64,000 nucleotides of DNA from Desulfosporosinus nitroreducens. Its GTDB lineage: Bacteria > Bacillota > Desulfitobacteriia > Desulfitobacteriales > Desulfitobacteriaceae. Every line of letters begins with the position of its first letter. Position 1 is the first letter of the stretch. Below, one piece after another: positions 1-7,497 of this stretch. The stretch is taken from positions 248,001 to 312,000 of the forward strand of contig NZ_JAMHFY010000003.1 of NCBI RefSeq assembly GCF_023897015.1, read 5' to 3'. The notes under the pieces were generated by a model. That model was given only the letters and a program-made list of their open reading frames with translations. It was not told the origin of the DNA and did no database searches. The position numbers and the translations under genes are program-made.

Positions 1-1
1 G

Positions 2-20
2 AGTGGTTGGCCCGACCACT
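2..20 (+). terminator. Hairpin at window edge, possible terminator
   Basis: AGTGGT and ACCACT form a 6-bp stem around a 7-nt loop, followed by a T-rich stretch. It may end a transcript entering from the left. The stem is short, so the call is weak. Bases 21-237 show no gene. Confidence 0.3.
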
Positions 21-237
21 ACGTTTTCTTCAATCAACGCCTTTGGTGAAAGCGTCCTTATTCTATGCATGTTACTGGGGCGATTAGAGCTCTTTACTTT
101 GTTGGTACTTATACAGCCAGAATTTTGGCGCAGTCGTAAAGGGTGGTAGGATTTCAGTTTGCGAGACTCTTATTATTAATTAGACTAATTGTGTCACTGT
201 TTAGTTAATGCAGGCGTTTTGCGGAAGGATAAGAAAA

Positions 238-726
238 ATGATTGAGATTAGAAAAGCTCAAGGATCAGACTTCCAACAAATATGGACTATTTTGCAGGAA
301 GTTTTTCAAAAAGGGGATACATATGCTTTCTTTCCTAACATCACTAAAGAAGAAGTATTCCAAATTTGGATGGAAATACCTTTAGCCACATATGTTGCAG
401 TCGAGAATGAACTCATTCGAGGTACCTATTATTTAAAACCTAACCAACCGGGTTTAGGTTCTCACGTTTGCAATGTTGGCTATGCTGTAAGTTCTAATGT
501 CCGTGGTAAAGGAATCGGCAGACTGATGTGTGAGCATTCTCTTAACGAGGCTAAGGCTTATGCATTTAAAGCAATGCAGTATAATTATGTAGTAAGTACA
601 AATCAAGCCGCCGTTGAATTATGGAAAAAATGTGGTTTTAAGATTGTCGGTACACTTCCCAAAGCATTTAACCACAAAGAAAAGGGATTAGTTGATGCTT
701 TTGTGATGTATCAATGGTTTAATTAA
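238..726 (+). CDS. GNAT family N-acetyltransferase
   Basis: Probable GCN5-related N-acetyltransferase of about 162 residues, the usual size for a single-domain GNAT. The acetyl-CoA binding segment is visible as VRGKGIGRLM, preceded by the strand NVGYAVSSNV. The C-terminal AAVELWKKCGFKIVGTLP is the typical motif B end of the fold. The substrate cannot be deduced. An upstream in-frame ATG at 208 exists, but the GGAAGG ribosome site at about 221-226 favours the ATG at 238, giving MIEIRKAQ, the usual start of this fold. It stands alone, with no partner on its strand. Confidence 0.85.
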   Translation: MIEIRKAQGSDFQQIWTILQEVFQKGDTYAFFPNITKEEVFQIWMEIPLATYVAVENELIRGTYYLKPNQPGLGSHVCNVGYAVSSNVRGKGIGRLMCEHSLNEAKAYAFKAMQYNYVVSTNQAAVELWKKCGFKIVGTLPKAFNHKEKGLVDAFVMYQWFN

Positions 727-761
727 TAATAAGGCGATAAGGTATCCAATTCTCTTTAAAT

Positions 762-798
762 AAAAAGGCCTTTAACTTGGTTTTAAACAAGTAAAGGC
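762..798 (-). terminator. Rho-independent terminator, reading leftward
   Basis: The arms GCCTTTAACTTG and CAAGTAAAGGC pair with one bulged A. On the minus strand the stem is followed by CTTTTTATTT. It ends the cytochrome transcript and could also stop transcripts from the acetyltransferase gene. Confidence 0.7.
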
Positions 799-819
799 TA
801 ATTAATTTTCTGTCCAGCT

Positions 820-1329
820 TTACTGTTTTGTTGATTCTTGACTATGTCCCACATTCAGATGGCAAGTAAGACAAGAAGTCTTATTCTTTATAATTTCTGC
901 ATGCGGAAACTTTGGCGCAAGATCTCCGGAAGTAAGGAGAAGATTCTTTGCCTTGGGAAAATCGCTGCCAGTATGGCAGGAAATACAAGCTTCAGTATTT
1001 AACCTTGCCTCTATCTTGTTAGGAACCTGGTTAGTAACATGTAAATATACTTCCTTTAAACCACCGACTTTTCGCTTAACGTAACCGATTGTACCAGGAT
1101 CGGCATGGCATTTTAGACAAGTAACATCTTTGTGTTTTCCTTGGGCCCATGAGGTTACAGATGGACTAATTTGATGGCAACTTGCGCAAAAGTTTGGTTG
1201 TGAGGTGTAATGCATACCAATTAAAGCTAATATACCCAGCAGAACCACGGCCAGAGTAGAAATTATTACTACTTTTTTGGTCTTTCTACTTAGCTTTTGT
1301 TCTTTATAGGCATCTTCAGCATTGGTCAA
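820..1329 (-). CDS. NapC/NirT-type tetraheme cytochrome c, membrane anchored
   Basis: Likely quinol-oxidising multiheme cytochrome of the NapC/NirT/NrfH group, 169 residues. One N-terminal membrane anchor (about 19-40) follows a basic segment. Four CxxCH heme sites are visible at about residues 48, 71, 115 and 153 (CASCH, CLKCH, CISCH, CLTCH). The protein should sit on the outer face of the membrane and pass electrons from menaquinol to a terminal reductase. No nrfA, napA or other reductase gene lies beside it, so its partner is unknown. The start is TTG at 1329, chosen for the AAGGAG ribosome site just upstream. Its own terminator lies at 762-798. Confidence 0.9.
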   Translation of the reverse strand: MTNAEDAYKEQKLSRKTKKVVIISTLAVVLLGILALIGMHYTSQPNFCASCHQISPSVTSWAQGKHKDVTCLKCHADPGTIGYVKRKVGGLKEVYLHVTNQVPNKIEARLNTEACISCHTGSDFPKAKNLLLTSGDLAPKFPHAEIIKNKTSCLTCHLNVGHSQESTKQ

Positions 1330-1447
1330 AGTTCTCAGCTCCTTCTTTAAGTAATAACGTTTAATCTTTCATATTTTTAGATAACGAAATTATAGTTCCC
1401 TTATTCCTTGAATTATATCTATTGAAAAATTAAGGAGGTTTTTTCAA

Positions 1448-1834
1448 ATGCCAAGAAAAGCTTACACTGCTGAAGGGGCGGTTGCAATCGGCCCGTATTC
1501 CCATGCCGTAGAATCGGGTGATCTCATTTATCTTTCGGGGCAAACCCCTATAGATTGCACAACAGGAAAGCTTGTTTTAGGTGATATCACTACTCAAACT
1601 GAACAATGCTTTCAAAATCTATTCAATGTTTTAGTTGCTTCCGGTTTGACGTCAGATGATGTTATTAAGGTGAACGTTTTTCTAACAGACATGGTAAACT
1701 TTGATGCTATGAATTCAGTCTATAAAGCTAAGTTTTCTTCACCTTATCCTGCCCGTACTACAATTGGTGTCTCCTCATTGCCTCTTGGGGCTCAAGTGGA
1801 GATTGAAATGATTGCAAGAAGAGGAGATCGCTAA
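1448..1834 (+). CDS. ridA: RidA/YjgF reactive imine deaminase
   Basis: A 128-residue member of the RidA (YjgF/YER057c/UK114) family, full length. These cytosolic trimers hydrolyse reactive enamine/imine intermediates released by PLP enzymes. The family signature is present: AIGPYSHAV near the N-terminus, YLSGQTPID, and PARTTIGVSSLPLGAQVEIEMIA near the end, with the substrate-carboxylate-binding arginine in PARTTI. The start ATG has a perfect AAGGAGG site 11 bases upstream. The gene appears monocistronic and no regulatory site is evident. Confidence 0.95.
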   Translation: MPRKAYTAEGAVAIGPYSHAVESGDLIYLSGQTPIDCTTGKLVLGDITTQTEQCFQNLFNVLVASGLTSDDVIKVNVFLTDMVNFDAMNSVYKAKFSSPYPARTTIGVSSLPLGAQVEIEMIARRGDR

Positions 1835-1908
1835 ACATACTCAATAAAAAAGATTTGGATTATAAGGTCAATTTTAAAGGCGACAATTATAGAGGGGATT
1901 TTTAGGAT

Positions 1909-3021
1909 ATGCTTGAGCGTCACGTCATAAAACACTTAGCACCTGGATGGTTCGCTGTAGTCATGGGTACAGGGGGACTTGCAAATATCTTATATCAATG
2001 GAAGTATGTCTTTCCCGCAGGAAACGTGTTGAGCTTAGCAGTTGCAGCACTGGCTGATATTCTTTATTTCTTGGTTCTCGTTCCATGGATTATTCGCTGG
2101 ATTTCTTTTTTTGAGTATGTTCGAAGGGATCTTCATCATCCAGTCGCAAGCAATTTCTTCGTTACGATGCCCGTAGCTACTATCATTGTAGGAACAAATA
2201 TCTATACAATTTGGAGTCAATATCTAGGCGGATCCCTGACTTTCATAATTACGACTATTGCCTGGATGATAGGATTAGCGGGAGTCACCTTTTTCTCTTT
2301 CTACACGACTTTTAGGATTATTCAGGTTGAAGTGGCACCCAAACCAGAAACGACTAATTTCTCCTGGATTATGGCACCGATAGCTAATATGGCAACATTA
2401 TTGTTGGGGAATGTTGTTTTAATTCAAAGTTTAAGTTATAAGCCCGCTTGGAGCATGTCTATTTTCATTATCAACACAATTATGCTGGGGATAGGTTTCT
2501 TTTTGTTTATATTTATTAGTGCCGTGATCTTTGTTCGTCTTGCCCAACATGCGCTTCCTCCCGCGGAGTTGACGCCGTCGTTCGGGATCCTGTTAAGTGC
2601 TGTTGGTCTTGCTGCTATTGCCATCATTGATATTGCAAAAAATGCCGAAAACCTTGGAATATTAACATCCATCGATCTTGCTTACTTAGGGGCAACGATT
2701 ATCTGGGGTTTTGGTGTTTGGGTAATTGGGATTACTGGACTGATTTTCATTCATCATATGCGAAGGGGTGGAATCCCTTTTGGGTTGGGATGGTGGGCGT
2801 TTATCTTCCCCTTGGCAGCCTATACAATAGCAAGTCAGAAAATAGCCTCAATCTATTTAACACCCCTTACTTATGGGTTTAGTGCTTTGTTAACATTTTC
2901 ACTTGCTCTTCTTTGGAGCTATGTTTTTATAAAAACCATGGCAGGTGCTTTAAGTGGTAAGCTTTTCATGGGCAGCCCAATTTCACAACCGGTAGGGAAA
3001 ACTGTAATTGCGAAATCCTAA
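1909..3021 (+). CDS. TDT/SLAC1-family membrane transporter (TehA-like)
   Basis: A very hydrophobic protein of 370 residues with about ten membrane spans. The N-terminal LAPGWFAVVMGTGGLAN is typical of the tellurite-resistance/dicarboxylate transporter (TDT) family that includes TehA, Mae1 and SLAC1. These proteins are anion or dicarboxylate channels or carriers in the cytoplasmic membrane; sulfite export is another known role in the family. The substrate cannot be assigned here. The start ATG follows AGAGGGG. The neighbours (RidA upstream, a GNAT-like protein downstream) give no functional hint. Confidence 0.85.
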   Translation: MLERHVIKHLAPGWFAVVMGTGGLANILYQWKYVFPAGNVLSLAVAALADILYFLVLVPWIIRWISFFEYVRRDLHHPVASNFFVTMPVATIIVGTNIYTIWSQYLGGSLTFIITTIAWMIGLAGVTFFSFYTTFRIIQVEVAPKPETTNFSWIMAPIANMATLLLGNVVLIQSLSYKPAWSMSIFIINTIMLGIGFFLFIFISAVIFVRLAQHALPPAELTPSFGILLSAVGLAAIAIIDIAKNAENLGILTSIDLAYLGATIIWGFGVWVIGITGLIFIHHMRRGGIPFGLGWWAFIFPLAAYTIASQKIASIYLTPLTYGFSALLTFSLALLWSYVFIKTMAGALSGKLFMGSPISQPVGKTVIAKS

Positions 3022-3158
3022 CGGGACTATTGAAGGGGACGAGTTGGCGTTTAATCCTAAATACTGTATTATTGTAAGTATAGAAGCATGGAATTAAGTT
3101 GTTCTGTAAACGTTAAAGAAATTTATGTTTGTATTTTTTGAAAGGCGTGTGACATTAG

Positions 3159-3788
3159 ATGGCGGTTAAGGCACAGCGTATCTATTCTGAACAATGGAAT
3201 CCTTCGGGGGAAGAAATAAAGAGTCTTTTTCCTGTAGATGACTTGAAATCTGAAATTGGAAGAGACCCTGGAATAAAGGTGCTTCGTGATGATGAAATAA
3301 GACTTCAGTATCCGGGACAATATAATATCTCTGTTCAGGCTAGAGCATACAATCAGCAACTAGTTCAACTCTTACAGGAGTATTATACTACCTACTGTAA
3401 TAGTCCCGAACTTGCAGGTTTACTTGGGATTCAGATACCTCAGATTATGTGGGTGGATACATTAGGCTTTGAAGAAGCTTTAATTAGTCTTCACATTTCA
3501 AAGCTTAACAAACAGGAAATCTTCATTAATGATATCGTCTTAGTTAAGAATGAAGACTTCGATCTATTAAGTGAGGGTACTATGGAAAAGATACTTAACA
3601 ATTTGCGACTATTTGCTAAAGAACAAGGGGCAAAGTATCTATCTGGATATGCCACTAACCGAAGCACTTTGAATCTACTGAAAAGTAAAGGATTTATTGA
3701 AGACAAGAGAGAAGGCATGGGTAACGATTACTTGTGGAGAATAGCAACTATCAGGGGCGAGCAATTGCCCTTCTATGAGGAGTTGTAA
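3159..3788 (+). CDS. Unrecognised protein with a GNAT-like C-terminal segment
   Basis: A 209-residue soluble protein. The N-terminal 120 residues match nothing I recognise. The C-terminal part (MEKILNNLRLFAKEQ, then TNRSTLNLLKSKGFIEDKR) resembles the last helices and strand of a GNAT fold, so a divergent acetyltransferase is possible, but a clear acetyl-CoA loop is not visible. The stop codon is six bases before the next start, and its last codons contain that gene's ribosome site GAGGAG. The two genes are therefore probably cotranscribed and translationally coupled. Start ATG at 3159; the upstream site GAAAGGCGTG is plausible. Confidence 0.65.
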   Translation: MAVKAQRIYSEQWNPSGEEIKSLFPVDDLKSEIGRDPGIKVLRDDEIRLQYPGQYNISVQARAYNQQLVQLLQEYYTTYCNSPELAGLLGIQIPQIMWVDTLGFEEALISLHISKLNKQEIFINDIVLVKNEDFDLLSEGTMEKILNNLRLFAKEQGAKYLSGYATNRSTLNLLKSKGFIEDKREGMGNDYLWRIATIRGEQLPFYEEL

Positions 3789-3793
3789 TCTTG

Positions 3794-4402
3794 ATGTCAA
3801 GTAAAATAACAGTCTTCTCGGATTTCTTATGACCCTTTTGTATGATAGGGAAAGTCCCCCTTGACCAGTTGGCCAAGGATAAAAATTTAACTGTAGAATG
3901 GAAAGCTTTTGAACTTAGGCCAGAGGGGATTGAACTCCCTGAGAAATCACCGGAATATTTGGCCAGAGCGAAGGCTGGTGTTGAAGCTTTAGGGAAAAAG
4001 TACGGGCTCCATATGAACTTTAATGAAAAGAGCAAGCACTCAAGATTAGCCCTGGAAGGGTCTAAATTTGCGGAAGAACAGGGGCTTGGCAATGCATATC
4101 ATGATGCAGTTTTTGCGGCTCAGTTTCAAGAACAAAAGAACATTAATGATGTAGGCGTTTTAATCGAGCTGGCAGGGCAGATTGGACTGGACAGTCAAGA
4201 ATTTAAGCAGACTCTCCTTAGCGGGAAATATAAACAAGCTGTATCCCAGGATATAGCTGAAGCTCAGCATCTGGGAATTCAAAGTGTTCCTTGTTTCATT
4301 GTTGATGGTCGTGCAGTCCATGGAGCCCAGAGTTATGAAGCTCTGGAGAAGTTCCTTCAGGGAACAGGGGGCGGGTTTCCGTTAGATATTAAATTAAAAT
4401 GA
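3794..4402 (+). CDS. DsbA/FrnE-family oxidoreductase with probable active-site selenocysteine (in-frame TGA)
   Basis: Reading from ATG 3794 gives MSSKITVFSDFL, a TGA at 3830-3832, then PFCMIGKVPLDQL and an open frame to 4402. FrnE/DsbA2-type proteins normally read VFSDFxCPFCxxGK here, so the TGA falls exactly on the first Cys of the CPFC active site, giving UPFC. The total is 202 residues with Sec at 13, the usual family length. The cis-proline region is SVPCFIVDGRAVHGAQS. A suitable hairpin follows (3859-3878). A start at the later ATG 3842 would remove the first strand and the redox motif. Ribosome site GAGGAG at 3777-3782 lies 11 bases upstream. Predicted role: thiol/disulfide (selenenylsulfide) redox chemistry, substrate unknown. 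The alternative is a nonsense-mutated pseudogene, but the rest of the frame is intact. Confidence 0.82.
3859..3878 (+). promoter_or_regulatory. Candidate bacterial SECIS hairpin
   Basis: CCTTG pairs with CAAGG, then after one A-C mismatch CC pairs with GG, closing a 4-nt AGTT loop whose second base is G. The loop begins 34 nt after the TGA, within the spacing generally accepted for bacterial SECIS elements, and G near the 5' side of the loop is their main sequence requirement (SelB contact). It lies inside the coding frame, as usual for bacteria. A second small hairpin, GGGA/TCCC at 3848-3858, is less fitting. Confidence 0.6.
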
Positions 4403-4454
4403 AATTCAAGAATTATAGTAGAGATCAAGGAGCAGGGGAGGAGAAGTACTTAAA

Positions 4455-5153
4455 ATGGAGTTAACTGATGAACAGAAAAAGGCGTTAAAAGGACGAGGCT
4501 ATATCGTCTACAAAGATGGTATTCATTTTTCCTGCAGGGTGTTAATACAGGGAGGCAGTATGAATGCCCAGGAAGCTCGAAAGATCACAGAGGTCAGTGA
4601 GAACTATGGCAGGGGTTATTTTACCTTAACCCAACGCTTAAACGTAGAAATACCTTGGATCAAGTATCAGGATTTAGAGACTGTCGCACGTGAGCTTAAG
4701 GAAGCGGGGCTGTCGGCAGGAAGTACGGGGATGAGGGTAAGACCGGCACTCACCTGTAAAGGGGATGTTTGTCAAGTTAGCTTTTTCGATACGGCAGAAG
4801 TGACTAAGCAAATTAATGAAAAGTTTTATACAGGGAAATACGATATTGCACTTCCTAATAAATTCCGAGTAACGATTAGTGGATGCAGGAATGGTTGTTC
4901 GAAACCGCAACTTGGATGCATCGGATTGCAAGGGCGAAAACAGGGCCAAATAGCGATTACTATCGGAGGAATGTTCAGTCAAAAACAACATGTGGGAAGA
5001 GAGTTGCCTGGTTTATACTCTATTAGTGAGGCGCTCAATATTGTGGATAAGGCTATGGAATTTTATCGTGAAAATGGTCTAAAAGGGGAACGATTTGCTA
5101 AAACTGTGGAAAGAATCGGGTTTGAAACTGTTGCAAGCTTCCTAACAGTGTAA
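4455..5153 (+). CDS. Short siroheme/4Fe-4S nitrite-sulfite reductase-like protein
   Basis: A 232-residue protein with the nitrite/sulfite reductase ferredoxin-like half-domain (about residues 10-85, GRGYFTLTQRLNVEIP) followed by the siroheme-4Fe-4S domain. The cluster/siroheme cysteines are visible as C101-x4-C106 and C144-x3-C148 (SGCRNGCSKP). It is much shorter than assimilatory sulfite reductases and lacks a second repeat or flavin domain. It therefore belongs with the small single-domain proteins found in anaerobes, whose substrates (sulfite, nitrite or other) are mostly unsettled. Start ATG 4455 has GGGGAGGAG upstream. It follows the UGA-containing DsbA-like gene by 52 bases and may share its transcript. 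Confidence 0.82.
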   Translation: MELTDEQKKALKGRGYIVYKDGIHFSCRVLIQGGSMNAQEARKITEVSENYGRGYFTLTQRLNVEIPWIKYQDLETVARELKEAGLSAGSTGMRVRPALTCKGDVCQVSFFDTAEVTKQINEKFYTGKYDIALPNKFRVTISGCRNGCSKPQLGCIGLQGRKQGQIAITIGGMFSQKQHVGRELPGLYSISEALNIVDKAMEFYRENGLKGERFAKTVERIGFETVASFLTV

Positions 5154-5311
5154 CTCCATTTACTCTGGCATCTGCACTTCTGAAACTGCTAACATATAAA
5201 TTGGGGTTGGGATTCTTGTGGAGCAAGGATTTCTGCCCTAGTTTTGTCTGTCAAAACTATTTTCTAAATGGAAATCTTTTAATTAGAATCTCATATAAGG
5301 GAGTATTTCTT

Positions 5312-6016
5312 TTGGATTCAGAACAAAGATTAAAAAAACCAACTAGTATAATTCCTTGCGGACAGCAATCTCAATTGCGTGTCCTAGTAGTGACGGCAGT
5401 TTCGGCCGAGAGGGATGCGGTATGGCGAGCTTTACACAGAGATCCAAGGTTTGATGTTTTGGTGGGGGGCGTCGGTGCGGTTGTTGCCGCAGTAAATACG
5501 ACTAAGGCGCTTGTTGGAGCCGAATACAGCTTGGTTATTAGTGCAGGTATCGGTGGAGGCTTCCCTGGCAGAGCTGAAGTAGGTTCACTCGTGGTAGGGA
5601 CAGAGATCGTCGCCGCCGATTTGGGGGCAGAGACTTCAGATGGGTTCAATAGTTTGGAGAAGTTGGGTTTCGGAATGACCCGAATTCTGACTGATGCTAA
5701 CTTAGCAAAGTGCATTACGAAGGCCTTGCAAGATGCGAAATTGCCTGTTAATACCGGCCCGGTGCTCACAGTCTCAACCGTTACAGGGACGTCTGAGACA
5801 GCTATAGAACTGGCTGCCCGGATAAATGACGCCTCAGCAGAAGCGATGGAGGGATTTGGTGTTGGATTTGCAGCGCTTGATCGCGGTTTGCCGGTTCTGG
5901 AGATTCGCGCGATCTCAAACATAGTGGGTCCGCGTGACCGGTCTGCATGGCGGATTAAAGAGGCACTGGACGTTTTGGAAGCTGCTTGTGAAGTATTAAC
6001 GGAGGTATTAGCGTGA
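5312..6016 (+). CDS. mqnB: Futalosine hydrolase MqnB
   Basis: Nucleosidase-family enzyme of about 234 residues that releases hypoxanthine from futalosine in the futalosine route to menaquinone. Family features: LVVTAVSAERDAV at the N-terminus, the glycine-rich ISAGIGGGFPGRAEVGSLVVG, TVSTVTGTSETA, and the C-terminal AEAMEGFGVGFAALDRGLPVLEIRAISNIVGPRDR, with the nucleoside-binding ME and a catalytic Asp in the Gx(D/R)R region. The frame is open from 5201, but TTG 5312 is preferred because AAGGGAG lies 8 bases upstream and the extra N-terminus is not family-like. It overlaps mqnD by four bases (GTGA), which supports an operon. Confidence 0.92.
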   Translation: MDSEQRLKKPTSIIPCGQQSQLRVLVVTAVSAERDAVWRALHRDPRFDVLVGGVGAVVAAVNTTKALVGAEYSLVISAGIGGGFPGRAEVGSLVVGTEIVAADLGAETSDGFNSLEKLGFGMTRILTDANLAKCITKALQDAKLPVNTGPVLTVSTVTGTSETAIELAARINDASAEAMEGFGVGFAALDRGLPVLEIRAISNIVGPRDRSAWRIKEALDVLEAACEVLTEVLA

Positions 6017-6855
6017 AAATTGCATTCTCTCCTTGTCCCAATGACACGTTTGTTTTCCATGCATGGGTACACGGGCTGATACCCGGGGCACCTAAGCTGG
6101 ATGTAACCTACGCAGATATTGACATTACGAATGGTATGGCCGCTGGTTCCGACGGCCCTGATGTGGTTAAGATCTCATATGCGGCCCTGCCGTGGGTATT
6201 GTCTGAATATGCCCTGTTGCCATGTGGGGGTGCTTTGGGTAAGGGCTGCGGGCCATTGCTACTGACCTCAAATAAAGCAGGCGGCATCTTTGATCCTGCG
6301 AAACTGCATAGCAGTCGGGTGGCGGTTCCGAGTGAACGGTCAACCGCATATTTGCTTTTTCGGTTATGGGCAGCGCAAAATGTGCCAGGGGGAGTAGGCG
6401 AGATTACAGTGCTCCCTTTTCATGAGATTATGCCGGCGGTGCGTGATGGTTTAGTCGATGCAGGGCTTGTGATCCATGAGGCGCGTTTCACCTATCCTGC
6501 ATATGGGCTTACCCTCATGGCAGACTTAGGAAATTGGTGGGAGCAAGACACTAATCTGCCGATTCCGCTGGGAGCTATTATTGCTCGACGCTCGCTTGAT
6601 CTGTCTGCAATCACCAGCTGGATTCAGGAATCAGTCAGATATGCCTGGGCCCACCCGAAGGCGTCGAGCGAATATGTGTTGCACCACAGCCAAGAGCTGT
6701 CTGCTGAGGTAACTCAGGCGCACATTAAGCTTTACGTTAACGAATTCACCGAACACATCGGCAAGATCGGATATAAAGCGGTTGCATCCTTGCTGAGCAG
6801 AGCGTCACAAGAAGGCCTGGTACCAAAGGTAGATTTGGAGAGGCTTTATTTATAA
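6013..6855 (+). CDS. mqnD: 1,4-dihydroxy-6-naphthoate synthase MqnD
   Basis: A 280-residue enzyme of the periplasmic-binding-protein fold (MqnA/MqnD family). It converts cyclic dehypoxanthinyl futalosine to 1,4-dihydroxy-6-naphthoate in menaquinone synthesis. Signature KIAFSPCPNDTFVFHAWVHG at the start, later VKISYAALPWVL, VPSERSTAYLLFRLW and the VDAGLVIHEARFTY histidine region near residue 155. GTG start overlaps the mqnB stop, with GGAGG upstream. mqnA, mqnC and mqnE are not in the window. A long hairpin follows at once. Confidence 0.94.
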   Translation: MKIAFSPCPNDTFVFHAWVHGLIPGAPKLDVTYADIDITNGMAAGSDGPDVVKISYAALPWVLSEYALLPCGGALGKGCGPLLLTSNKAGGIFDPAKLHSSRVAVPSERSTAYLLFRLWAAQNVPGGVGEITVLPFHEIMPAVRDGLVDAGLVIHEARFTYPAYGLTLMADLGNWWEQDTNLPIPLGAIIARRSLDLSAITSWIQESVRYAWAHPKASSEYVLHHSQELSAEVTQAHIKLYVNEFTEHIGKIGYKAVASLLSRASQEGLVPKVDLERLYL

Positions 6856-6864
6856 AAAATCAGA

Positions 6865-6929
6865 AAACGAGATATAAATAGACCCCAAGCAAATTCTGGA
6901 TTTGCTTGGGGTCTATTTATATCTCGTTT
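6865..6929. terminator. Perfect 30-bp hairpin after mqnD
   Basis: The arms 6865-6894 and 6900-6929 are perfectly complementary over 30 bases around a 5-nt loop TCTGG, with a core of GACCCC/GGGGTC. No clean T-run follows on the plus strand. It may be a terminator, a transcript-protecting 3' hairpin, or a small palindromic repeat. The stem is longer than the other terminators here. Confidence 0.6.
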
Positions 6930-7011
6930 CAAACAGGATAATGTTTTGTTGGAATATTATACCATAAATATATTTCTTGCATATAGTAAAGTTAAGGAGG
7001 TGAGTTTCTAA

Positions 7012-7272
7012 ATGCATGGATGTAAACCAATCTGTTGCCCCCCGCAATATTGTGTTCGAGATTTTTACACTCAGCGAATGGTCCCAGTTATTCATCCTAT
7101 TGTGAATATTAACCGTCAGAATATTATCGATGTTCCTCAGCATGTTTATCAACAGACTACTAGAACCGTCGTTGTCGACCAAGGCTTCGCAGGCCAAGGT
7201 GTTCAAGGTCAAGGTTTCTTAGGCCAGGGTGTTCAAGGGTATCAAGGATACACTAATCGTCTCTTCTATTAA
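7012..7272 (+). CDS. CotD-like spore coat protein
   Basis: An 86-residue Cys-rich, Gln/Gly-rich protein resembling the CotD family of inner spore coat proteins. It has the opening Cys cluster CKPICCPPQYC, the motif VPVIHPIVNINRQNIIDVPQH, then VVVDQGF. The C-terminal part has GQGVQGQGF repeats (about residues 59-80). Structural, deposited on the forespore surface. Start ATG follows AAGGAGGTGA. It indicates an endospore-forming host. A sporulation sigma (SigK-type) promoter would be expected but I could not identify one with confidence. It is followed by a terminator. Confidence 0.85.
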   Translation: MHGCKPICCPPQYCVRDFYTQRMVPVIHPIVNINRQNIIDVPQHVYQQTTRTVVVDQGFAGQGVQGQGFLGQGVQGYQGYTNRLFY

Positions 7273-7288
7273 TTGATAAAATTGTAAA

Positions 7289-7326
7289 AATACAAGCCGC
7301 GCTGAGCAAAGCGTGGCTTGTATTTT
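7289..7326 (+). terminator. Rho-independent terminator after the coat gene
   Basis: AATACAAGCC pairs with GGCTTGTATT around an inner GCGC-rich loop, and the stem runs into TTTT. Good position 17 bases after the stop. Bases 7327-7497 hold no gene. Confidence 0.75.
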
Positions 7327-7497
7327 GATGCGTCTAGTATTAATCTGACTGAAAGATTATAATAACTATGAATCTAAAGAATAATCGGACTTTTATATAA
7401 CCTCTTTTAAAGGAGATTACATAAAATTACAGGGAATTGAAGAATGAAAGAGGAACGAACTTTCGAATGCAATCCTATAGAGAGGAAGTAGTGCAAA

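Noticed and set aside
3842-4402. N-terminally truncated DsbA-family gene starting at ATG 3842
   Set aside because: This start removes the first strand and the redox motif and has no ribosome site. The frame continues upstream through a TGA at the exact active-site Cys position, so a selenoprotein reading is better.
5201-5311. N-terminal extension of MqnB from TTG 5201
   Set aside because: There is no ribosome site and the extra residues are not family-like; TTG 5312 has AAGGGAG at the right distance.
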